Positions 42,744 through 49,234 of a stretch of 64,000 bases of DNA are shown here, in pieces. Numbering within the stretch: the stretch's first letter is position 1; each line of letters starts with the position of its first letter. Source of the DNA: Streptomyces chattanoogensis (lineage in GTDB: Bacteria; Actinomycetota; Actinomycetes; Streptomycetales; Streptomycetaceae); the NCBI RefSeq assembly GCF_001294335.1, contig NZ_LGKG01000146.1, positions 24,134 to 88,133 of the forward strand. The letters run 5' to 3'. A program made the translations under genes and the position numbers. A model generated the notes under the pieces. The model saw only the letters and a list, made by a program, of their open reading frames with translations, searched no databases and was not told the DNA's origin.

Positions 42744-42958
42744 CTAGACCTCCGCATCGTGCCAGGCCACGCACACCACTTGGCCGCCCCGCATCTCCCA
42801 CAGATCGCAAAGTCGGGCCCCGAACGCCTGGGGGTCATCACTCTCACGATGGTGAAAATCGGTGACGATCCGGTGTCCTTCGATGCTGCGAACGCCGTAT
42901 TGCCGTGAGAAGTCGATACCTCGCAGCAGCAGCGCCCGGACGCCTCCGTTTGCTTTCC
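42744..42958 (-). pseudogene. SnoaL-like gene fragment (3' part only)
   Basis: Reading the minus strand to the TAG at 42744-42746 gives LLLRGIDFSRQYGVRSIEGHRIVTDFHHRESD, then LCDLWEMRGGQVVCVAWHDAEV. This is the C-terminal half of an NTF2/SnoaL-like protein (the family ends with W-x-x-x-G-G-x-I/V-x-x-x-x-x-Y/W-x-D). There is no start codon or N-terminal half; the fragment runs into the promoter of the tetR gene at 43009. The rest of the 42580-43008 gap holds nothing else I recognise. Confidence 0.6.
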
Positions 42959-42993
42959 TAGGATCTCTAGGTTATATCTAGGACTACTAGGAA
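42955..42993. promoter_or_regulatory. CTAGG repeat cluster, probable TetR operator
   Basis: CTAGG occurs four times between 42957 and 42992. Outer arms TTCCTAG (42955-42961) and CTAGGAA (42987-42993) are perfect reverse complements, and CCTAG-N5-CTAGG lies at the left end. The region is AT-rich against its surroundings and ends 15 bases before the tetR start, overlapping the expected promoter. Confidence 0.7.
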
Positions 42994-43008
42994 CGTGAGG
43001 GAGGACGC

Positions 43009-43602
43009 ATGGCGCGGGCCGGGCTGACGGCGGAGCGGGTAACGATCGCGGGCGCCGAGTTGGCGGACGAGGTCGGGCTCGACCGGGTGACCATGTCTCA
43101 GGTGGCGCGGCGGCTCGGCGTGAAGGATGCGAGCCTTTACTCGCACGTCCGCAGTCTGGAGGATCTGCGCGGACGGATCGCACTGCTGGCGGCGGACGAG
43201 AAGACCATCCGTATCGCGGAGGCAACCGCCGGGCGGTCGGGCAAGGACGCGCTGATCGCGTTTGCCGACGCCTGGCGGGAGTACGCCCACCAGCACCCGG
43301 GCCGCTACATGGCGACGCAGACCCCGATCCAGATCGACCCCGAGCTGGCCGCAGATGCGCCCGGGCCGCGGCGCGCGGTCGAGCTGACCTACGGCATGCT
43401 GCGCGCCTACGGACTGGCCGAGCCCGACCTGACCGACGCGGTCCGGCTGCTGCGCAGCACGTTCCACGGGTTTGTCGCCCTGGAGGCCGCGGGCGGGTTC
43501 GCGCACGCGCGTTCGCCGCAGCACTCCTGGGTCCGCGCCCTCGACGCCCTGCACGCCCTCCTGGAGCACTGGCCCCCGTCCCGAGAAGGAGACTCCTCAT
43601 GA
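43009..43602 (+). CDS. TetR-family regulator with WHG-type ligand domain
   Basis: A 197-residue regulator. HTH at about 10-50 (GAELADEVGLDRVTMSQVARRLGVKDASLYSHVRSLEDL). The C-terminal domain carries TFHGFVALEAAGGFA, the feature naming the WHG/TetR_C_33 group. It overlaps the following hydrolase gene by ATGA and has GAGGGAGGAC upstream. CTAGG repeats in its promoter suggest autoregulation and joint control with the hydrolase. Confidence 0.93.
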   Translation: MARAGLTAERVTIAGAELADEVGLDRVTMSQVARRLGVKDASLYSHVRSLEDLRGRIALLAADEKTIRIAEATAGRSGKDALIAFADAWREYAHQHPGRYMATQTPIQIDPELAADAPGPRRAVELTYGMLRAYGLAEPDLTDAVRLLRSTFHGFVALEAAGGFAHARSPQHSWVRALDALHALLEHWPPSREGDSS

Positions 43603-44435
43603 CCGACCCGACCCTCGGCAGCCTGCGGGTGAAGGGCGCAACCCTGCACTACGAAGTACGCGGCCAGGGCCCGCTCCTGCTGCTGATACCTGGCGGGGCG
43701 GGCGACGCGGCCTCCTTCGACGGCATCGCCGACGACCTGGCCGCCGCATACACGGTGGCGACCTACGACCCGCGCGGCATGTCCCGCAGCCCGCTGGACG
43801 ACCCCGAGGCCGAGCAGCACGTGGCCGAGCACGCCGACGACGCGTTCCGGATGCTGGAACTGCTGTCGCCCGGTGAGCCCGCCCGGGTGTTCGGCGCCAG
43901 CTCCGGCGCGATCGCCGCTGTACACCTGCTCACCGCCCACCCCGAACGCGTCGAACGCCTCGTCGCGCACGAACCGCCGATGGTGGAGGTACTGCCGGAC
44001 GCCCCCGAACATCGCGCACTGCTCGCGCGCGTGCAGGAGACGTTCCGCACCCAGGGGCTCATGCCGGCGATGGCCGTGTTCGCCGCGGGTCTGAAGAAGG
44101 ACGGTGACACCACCGAACCGAAGGCCGAGCTCAAGCTTCCGCCGCAAGCGGCAGCGCGGGCCGAGCGGACGATGGCCAACCTGCCGTATTTCGTCGGGCG
44201 TATCGTGCCCAGCTTCATGTCCTACGCCCCGGACATCCGCCGGCTCGAAGCGCTGTCGGACCAGCTCGTGCTTGCCTGCGGCCACGACTCACGCGGCGAG
44301 CTGCCCTACCGTCCGGCAGCTCTCCTGGCCGAGCGTCTCGGCACGGAACTTGTGCACTTCGCCGGCGGGCACACCGGCCTGACCACGCACCCCGTCGAAT
44401 TCGGCGAACTCCTTCGGAAGGCCCTCCGCGCCTAG
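43599..44435 (+). CDS. Alpha/beta-hydrolase in tetR operon
   Basis: A 278-residue alpha/beta-hydrolase: LLLLIPGGAGDAASFDGIADDLA (oxyanion strand), YDPRGMSRSPLD, nucleophile elbow GASSGAIAA (serine near 107) and a late histidine in HFAGGHTGLTTHP. The acid is probably in the strand before CGHDSRGELP. Typical of small-molecule esterases or haloperoxidase-like enzymes paired with WHG-type TetR regulators. Coupled to tetR by a four-base overlap; an IS fragment follows its stop. Confidence 0.9.
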   Translation: MTDPTLGSLRVKGATLHYEVRGQGPLLLLIPGGAGDAASFDGIADDLAAAYTVATYDPRGMSRSPLDDPEAEQHVAEHADDAFRMLELLSPGEPARVFGASSGAIAAVHLLTAHPERVERLVAHEPPMVEVLPDAPEHRALLARVQETFRTQGLMPAMAVFAAGLKKDGDTTEPKAELKLPPQAAARAERTMANLPYFVGRIVPSFMSYAPDIRRLEALSDQLVLACGHDSRGELPYRPAALLAERLGTELVHFAGGHTGLTTHPVEFGELLRKALRA

Positions 44436-44449
44436 CGTGTCTCTTTGAT

Positions 44450-45065
44450 CGGTTGTTCAGTTGATCGGATGTGTCCGTCCGATTAGTGATCACTGATGCG
44501 ATGTGGGACCGGATCGAGCCCACCAGCATGCCGCCGGAGCCCGGGAAAAGGGGCGCCAGGCCGGGCCGAACCTGACGACCATGCCCTCGGATGCTCCCGA
44601 GGTGGCCTGAGCACGAAAGTCCACCTTGCCAGCGACAGCCGTGCTCGGCCCCTGGCCCTTCGCGTCACCGCAGGCCAGGCGGGCGACGCCCCAGCCTTCG
44701 AGACCGTCATGGCCGGCATCCGTATTCCGCGAAGCGGACCCGGAAGACCGAGGACTCGGCCGGAGGCCGTGTTGGCGGACCGCGCGTATTCATCCCGCGC
44801 GATCCGAAATCATCTCCGCCGACGCGGAATCCGCGCTGTCATCCCCCAGCCGTCCGACCAGGTCGGCCACCGTCTGCGGCGAGGCCGCGCCGACGGTCGC
44901 CCACCAGCTTTCGACGCCGAGGCGTACAAGCAGCGCAACGCCGTCGAGCGATGCATCAATCGACTCAAGCAGTGGCGCGGCCTGGCCATGCGAACGGACA
45001 AGCTCACCATCGCCTACCAGGCCGCACTCCACATCGCAGCCGTCCTCATCTCGACAGCCGCTTGA
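44450..45065 (+). mobile_element. IS5-family transposase remnant with internal deletion
   Basis: The left part reads RLVITDAMWDRIEP, the usual start of an IS5-type transposase. It jumps directly to the middle of the protein (HQHAAGARxKG in a second frame, then DDHALGCSRGGLSTKVHLASDS in a third), so about a hundred codons including the first catalytic aspartate are gone and a frame change is present. The C-terminal half is intact: VLADRAYSS, RNHLRRRGIRAVIP, and the DDE-end segment NAVERCINRLKQWRGLA. The longest open piece is 44496-45065. No convincing terminal inverted repeats or target duplication are seen. Not functional. Confidence 0.8.
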
Positions 45066-45098
45066 CCGCTGGAGCGCCTTGCCCGCGAAGATGGCCAC

Positions 45099-45356
45099 AT
45101 GGACGATCTTGTGAAGTTCCTCGTCGCACGCATCATGGATGACAACCACGCCTATGCGTACGTGGCCGACACCGTGGGCGGCGAGGCTCTACTCGACAGC
45201 CATCTCCCCATGCTCGACCTGACCGAGCAACTGGCGTACGACTACAAGGCCATGGCTACCTCGGACCCCCGCTCGGCCGGCCTGGCATACGCGCTTCGAG
45301 TCCTTGCCCAGTCATACGCTGAGCATCCCGCTTACCTCCAGGAATGGCGCCCATAG
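45099..45356 (+). CDS. DUF6221-like small protein
   Basis: An 85-residue protein. It starts MDDLVKFLVARIMDDNHAYA and ends RVLAQSYAEHPAYLQEWRP, matching both ends of the DUF6221 family, which is common in Streptomyces and usually 100-130 residues. The middle Cys-containing part of longer members is absent, so it is a short form or an internally deleted copy. No function is known. It starts 34 bases after the transposase remnant. Confidence 0.6.
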   Translation: MDDLVKFLVARIMDDNHAYAYVADTVGGEALLDSHLPMLDLTEQLAYDYKAMATSDPRSAGLAYALRVLAQSYAEHPAYLQEWRP

Positions 45357-45384
45357 CCTTTCAAGGAGCCAGGCCCTAGCCGTC

Positions 45385-45993
45385 TCAGGTGACACCGCAA
45401 CACCCAGCCCCCGGCACGTTCCCGGACGCGCGACGGCGCTTCCAGTACGCGACGGTCAGCACGGCCAGCAACGGCCCCCACAGGCTCAGCGGCGTGTAAC
45501 AGACGTGGTACCAGGCAGCCTCCCAGCCGGTGGCCAGGGTTGGGGAGCCGGGCGGCAGGTCGTCGCCTTGGATCGTGGTGCCCCTGATCTCGGAGACGAG
45601 GAACAGGAGGGTGAACATGAGTGTGAGGATCGTGGCCCCGATGGCGGCCGGGACGACCGCCGCCTTCGTCGGGACCCGGCGGCCGCGCAGGAACGGGATC
45701 CAGCGCGGGAACACCTCGCCCCAGCGGGCGATCAGGCCGATCGCGGTAAAGGCGAGGGCCTCGGACAGGATCGACAGGAAGACGACGTACGCCCGTTCAC
45801 CGAGCCCGATTCCTCTGTCGAAGGCGGCCGGCAGCCGCCAGATGCCGGCCGGCAGAACGGTGAACGGCACGGCGTAGGCGAGGAGTTGCATGCGCCGGGG
45901 TACTCCGGCAACGGGATCGTGGGCCGCCCGCCATGCGGTGCGGAGTCGTCCGGGGCGGGCGGTGGGTTCCTTGGCGTGCCGGGGCGGCTGCAT
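45385..45993 (-). CDS. Hypothetical membrane protein, four predicted spans
   Basis: A 202-residue protein from the ATG at 45993 (MQPPRHAK). Hydrophobic stretches: RMQLLAYAVPFTVLPAGIW, AYVVFLSILSEALAFTAIGLIARWG, KAAVVPAAIGATILTLMFTLLFLV and AWYHVCYTPLSLWGPLLAVLTVAYW, with a basic C-terminus ending GAGCCGVT. The layout (PGRLRTAWRAAHDPVAGVPRRMQ before the first helix) resembles uncharacterised actinobacterial membrane proteins. Two adjacent cysteines near the C-terminus are notable. No operon partner. Confidence 0.7.
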   Translation of the reverse strand: MQPPRHAKEPTARPGRLRTAWRAAHDPVAGVPRRMQLLAYAVPFTVLPAGIWRLPAAFDRGIGLGERAYVVFLSILSEALAFTAIGLIARWGEVFPRWIPFLRGRRVPTKAAVVPAAIGATILTLMFTLLFLVSEIRGTTIQGDDLPPGSPTLATGWEAAWYHVCYTPLSLWGPLLAVLTVAYWKRRRASGNVPGAGCCGVT

Positions 45994-46760
45994 GTCAGGT
46001 CCTCGGTTTCGTGGGCTGGGGCTGACCCGTTCGGTAATGAAGATCCCAGTCAGGGGGTCGCAGGCCATCCCGCTGTGGGCGAACTCGGCTCCGTCGTACG
46101 GCCGATGGAGCGATGCGACCGAAGGATGACGGCAGCAGACACGGTGCCGTCACGCGGCTCCTCGCCGGAGCCGCTCAGGATTGCCCTTTCGTCCCGGCGG
46201 ATGGGCCTTGATCAGGCCGAGGGTGCTCGGCCTGCCAATGGATGCCAGGCGCTCGGCGGCGTTCTCACCGTGGGCCCGGACCCGACAGCACGCCGCGACA
46301 GGCGAGTGGGGGATCATCGACGTCGCCATGCATGGGCAGCCCGATGGGGGCCGGTCTCAGCGGGTGACCGTTCAGTTCCTGGCGGCCGTCCTCTGCCATG
46401 GCGCCATCCTGCCCCACTCGTCCGGCACGGCGGATCGAAGCCCTGCCGCCCGATGACGTGAGGTCAGACAACAGCCTGCCGTTCGGCGCGGGCGGTGTTC
46501 GCCAGCTGGAGAAGAGGTTGTGGGAAGACGATGGCGACGCTGTTCTTCTCCTCGTGTTCGGTCAGGTTCTGGAGAGACTCACGTGGAGGTTCCAGTGGAG
46601 CTCGGTGGCGCCCCAGTCGGCAGCGTAGGTGTGCGGGGACGGCGACTGGGAGCATTCGGCGTCGAGGGCGTTGGCGTATGCCTGGCGTCGGGGGCCGGTC
46701 GACGGCGTCGGGGGCCGGTCGGCTGTGCGGCGCCGGCACTCTCGGCCGTCTGTCCGTTGG
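45994..46760. other. 767-base region without an intact gene, apparently degenerate
   Basis: Frames on both strands are short and unlike Streptomyces genes. On the minus strand between 46464 and 46650 two frames together give YAADWGATELHWNLHV and LTEHEEKNSVAIVFPQPLLQLANTA, which look protein-like but are split by a frame change near 46565, so a decayed gene is likely. A 17-base direct repeat (GCGTCGGGGGCCGGTCG at 46685-46701 and 46705-46721) lies beside it. I recognise no family. Confidence 0.5.
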
Positions 46761-47435
46761 TCACCGGCCCAGGCTGGCGCCCCTGGCCTCGCGTTGGGCG
46801 AAGACGTCGGCACGGCGCTCTTCCATCTGCCGCAGTGCGTCGCGGCGGTCCCGCTTGGAGAGCCGGTCGAGATACGTGTGCCCGAGAAGGTGATCGGTCT
46901 CGTGTTGCAGGCACCGGGCGAAGTAACCCGTCCCCTCGATCACGAGGGGGGCACCGTCCTTGTCGAAACCGCGCACGACCGCACGATCGGTCCGGGGGAC
47001 CTCCATGGCTGCACCGGGCACTGACAGGCATCCTTCGAAGTCGTCGATGAGTCGGCGGCGTCCGGCATCGGGCTCGTCGAGAACGGGGTTGATGAGGTGG
47101 CCGACATGCCGGATCCCGCGATCGTCCGGGCAGTCGTACACGAACAACCGCACATCGACACCGACCTGGTTGGCAGCCAGACCGGCACCGTCCGCCACAT
47201 ACATGGTCCGGAACATGTCGTCGATCAGTGCCGACAGCTCGGCGGTGCCGAACTGGGCCACCTCCCGGCATGGATGGCTGAGGACCTCCTCGCCCACGAC
47301 CGTGATCCGGCGCACCGAGCCTCGGCCTGCTTCCGGCGGCAGGGCCGGATAGGAGTCGACGGGCTCGCCCTGAACGCGCACGCGCCGGTCGATGGAACGA
47401 GGTTGGTCGTGAGGAACTGGCATCGCGATTCCCAT
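46761..47435 (-). CDS. def: Peptide deformylase (accessory copy)
   Basis: A 224-residue type I-like peptide deformylase. All three motifs are complete: GAGLAANQVG at 83-92, EGCLSVP with metal ligand C136, and QHETDHL with H178, E179 and H182. It removes the formyl group from nascent proteins. Streptomyces usually have several def genes; the main one sits with fmt, so this is an extra copy. It is divergent from an HTH regulator whose promoter carries twin CTTTGCAAAG palindromes, suggesting regulated expression. It lies about 1.8 kb from the NRPS cluster. Confidence 0.93.
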   Translation of the reverse strand: MGIAMPVPHDQPRSIDRRVRVQGEPVDSYPALPPEAGRGSVRRITVVGEEVLSHPCREVAQFGTAELSALIDDMFRTMYVADGAGLAANQVGVDVRLFVYDCPDDRGIRHVGHLINPVLDEPDAGRRRLIDDFEGCLSVPGAAMEVPRTDRAVVRGFDKDGAPLVIEGTGYFARCLQHETDHLLGHTYLDRLSKRDRRDALRQMEERRADVFAQREARGASLGR

Positions 47436-47524
47436 CTTGTTGGCGGGCTAAGGCCGGGGAGGGTGGTGAGCCCAGAGCAGGCCTGCGGCTGAAGGCTTGG
47501 TCCGGTGGGACCAGTTGCGAACTT

Positions 47525-47551
47525 CTTTGCAAAGTACCAGACTTTGCAAAG
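47525..47551. promoter_or_regulatory. Twin CTTTGCAAAG palindromes
   Basis: CTTTGCAAAG occurs at 47525-47534 and again at 47542-47551, 17 bases apart, each as a perfect 10-base palindrome (12 for the second, ACTTTGCAAAGT). The last base of the second copy is the first base of the GTG start of the regulator gene. Another inverted repeat, TGGTCC-N4-GGACCA, lies at 47496-47511. These sites lie between divergent def and regulator genes. Confidence 0.8.
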
Positions 47552-48147
47552 TGACTGGAGAAGACGTCAACCTCCCGGCCGGCCCGCCACCCAAGACCCG
47601 CGAGGGGTTGCGCGAACATGAAGTGCGCACCGCCCTGCTTGACTTGCTCGCCGAGGTCGGCGCCGTCACGGCGACCGAAGCGGCCGGCCGGCTGGGCTAC
47701 AGCTCCGGGCTCTGCTCGTTCCACCTGCGGCAGCTCGCACGCCATGGACACATCGAAGAAGCTCCTCATAGCGGGGGTCGCGCACGTCCTTGGCGTCTGC
47801 GACGGCCGGACCCCGCGTCCGATCCGTCCACGGAGGATTCCGATCCGTCCACGGAGGATTTCGGCGATCTCGCCCGTGGCCTGGAGGACGAGAGCTGGCA
47901 GCACTGGCTCGTCCAACGAGACCAGGCACCCTCCGAGTGGCGCCGCGACGAAGCGTTCAGTGCCGTCGCCTATCTGACGCCCGAGGAGATGAGCCGGGTC
48001 GCAGCGGTGATCCGAGGGGCCCTTGCGCCCTACCAGGACCGTGACCAGCGGCCATTGGCCCGCCCTGAGGGTGCTCTGCCAGTTGCCCTCATCACCCGGC
48101 TGTTCCCTCTGCTTCCCCACCCGGCGGAGGTCACAGGCGAGGAGTGA
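47551..48147 (+). CDS. ArsR-like winged-helix regulator
   Basis: A 198-residue regulator: winged helix at about 22-80 (HEVRTALLDLLAEVGAVTATEAAGRLGYSSGLCSFHLRQLARHGHIEEA) and a C-terminal helical domain (ESWQHWLVQRDQAP, YLTPEEMSRVAAVIRGALAPY). The GTG at 47551 fits where the family starts but has no Shine-Dalgarno, because it abuts the operator; a GTG at 47497 is the alternative. A leaderless message is therefore possible. The linker contains a perfect 21-base tandem duplication (SDPSTED twice, 47818-47859). Its targets are probably itself and the divergent def gene. Confidence 0.85.
   Translation: MTGEDVNLPAGPPPKTREGLREHEVRTALLDLLAEVGAVTATEAAGRLGYSSGLCSFHLRQLARHGHIEEAPHSGGRARPWRLRRPDPASDPSTEDSDPSTEDFGDLARGLEDESWQHWLVQRDQAPSEWRRDEAFSAVAYLTPEEMSRVAAVIRGALAPYQDRDQRPLARPEGALPVALITRLFPLLPHPAEVTGEE
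47818..47859 (+). repeat. In-frame perfect 21-base tandem duplication
   Basis: The 21 bases 47818-47838 are repeated exactly at 47839-47859, duplicating seven residues (SDPSTED) in the linker between the DNA-binding and C-terminal domains of the regulator. Perfect identity points to a recent event. Confidence 0.92.
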
Positions 48148-48287
48148 GGAGCCGAGGTGACGGCGGTCTCCCTCGCACACCGCCGTCTGCTGGGTTCGCC
48201 TGCGGGTGGGGAGAGGTGGAATCTCCCGCAGGGGGAGGTCCTACGTTTCGGGGCGGCAGTACAGCCGAGCTTTCGAAGGGGTCGATC

Positions 48288-49022
48288 ATGACGACGTTTG
48301 TGCTGGTTCCCGGTCTCTGGATGGGTGGTTGGGCCTGGGATGCCGTGGTTGCCGAGTTGACGGCGCAGGGGCACCGAGCGATTCCGGTGACGCTTCCCGG
48401 TCTTGGTGAACGGGCCGGCGAGGATACTGCGGCCATCGGCCTTGCCGAGCACACGGACGCGGTGACCGAGGTGCTCGACGCGCAGGAGCCGGGCGCGGTG
48501 CTGGTGGCGCACAGTTACGGCATCTTCCCCTCGCTCGCGGCGGTCGACCGGCAGCCCGGGAAGGTCGAGCGGTTGGTGTTCGTGGACACCGGCTTCCCCG
48601 AGCCCGGCGAGTCGGTGGTTACCCAGATGCCGCACCTCCTGGAGGCCGCCGACGGTCATGTGCTCCGGGTGCCGAGCGAGATCGACGCCGTCCACGGTGT
48701 GCCGGAGGCGGAGTGGGAGCGCTACCAGCGCCTGGCCACCCCGCATCCGGTCCGGACCATCACCGACCCCGTTGCGCTGACCGGTGCCTGGCTCAAGCTG
48801 CCCACCACCGGCATCTTCTGCCTCGCCAACGGCCTGAGCCTGGAAGTCGCCCGGGCCCTTCACGCCACCGGTGACCCCAGGTTCGCCAAGCTCGCCGAGC
48901 CCGGAGTCACCTTCTTCGAGCTGGCCACCGGCCATTACCCGATGCTCTCCACGCCGACGGAGCTGGCCGACGTACTGGTGCGCGCCGCAGCGGGCGAAGG
49001 CCAGAGCCTCCAGGGACAGTAG
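48288..49022 (+). CDS. Alpha/beta-hydrolase (small esterase, MES/HNL-like)
   Basis: A 244-residue single-domain alpha/beta-hydrolase of the plant-esterase-like group: FVLVPGLWMGGWAWDAVVAEL at the start, TLPGLGERAG, nucleophile elbow VAHSYGIFP (serine near 82) and a late histidine in ELATGHYPMLSTPTELAD. The ATG at 48288 (MTTFVLVPG) is chosen because the family begins there. No partner is obvious; the preceding regulator ends 140 bases upstream, with an imperfect hairpin between. A strong terminator separates it from the convergent NRPS operon. Confidence 0.9.
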   Translation: MTTFVLVPGLWMGGWAWDAVVAELTAQGHRAIPVTLPGLGERAGEDTAAIGLAEHTDAVTEVLDAQEPGAVLVAHSYGIFPSLAAVDRQPGKVERLVFVDTGFPEPGESVVTQMPHLLEAADGHVLRVPSEIDAVHGVPEAEWERYQRLATPHPVRTITDPVALTGAWLKLPTTGIFCLANGLSLEVARALHATGDPRFAKLAEPGVTFFELATGHYPMLSTPTELADVLVRAAAGEGQSLQGQ

Positions 49023-49130
49023 ATGACTTCCGGACCGCCGGTCTTTGCGGGATGCCGGAAGTGGACTCCGTCATCCCGGGAAGGCCGAGCATGATCTGAT
49101 CCAGATGATGGTCATGGCCGGCCCCGCTCC

Positions 49131-49176
49131 CCACCCGGCTCGGGGAACACCGTTCGCCCCGTTCCCCGAGCCGGTG
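49131..49176. terminator. Bidirectional hairpin terminator at the end of the NRPS operon
   Basis: GGCTCGGGGAAC (49137-49148) and GTTCCCCGAGCC (49161-49172) pair perfectly over a 12-base loop; CCAC and GTGG extend the stem beyond a small bulge. It lies between the convergent hydrolase and NRPS genes and so marks the left transcriptional border of the NRPS operon. Confidence 0.85.
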
Positions 49177-49234
49177 GTGTGGAGTCATGAGCAGTCATGG
49201 GCAGTCATGGGCACTTGTATGTACCTATGGGCAC

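Noticed and set aside
46629..48180. Plus- and minus-strand long frames around the deformylase as alternative genes
   Set aside because: The deformylase frame has all three catalytic motifs; the others only mirror it.
48195..48235. Imperfect hairpin between the ArsR-like and hydrolase genes as a terminator
   Set aside because: The two stem parts are separated by a one-sided bulge of five bases; too weak to list with confidence.
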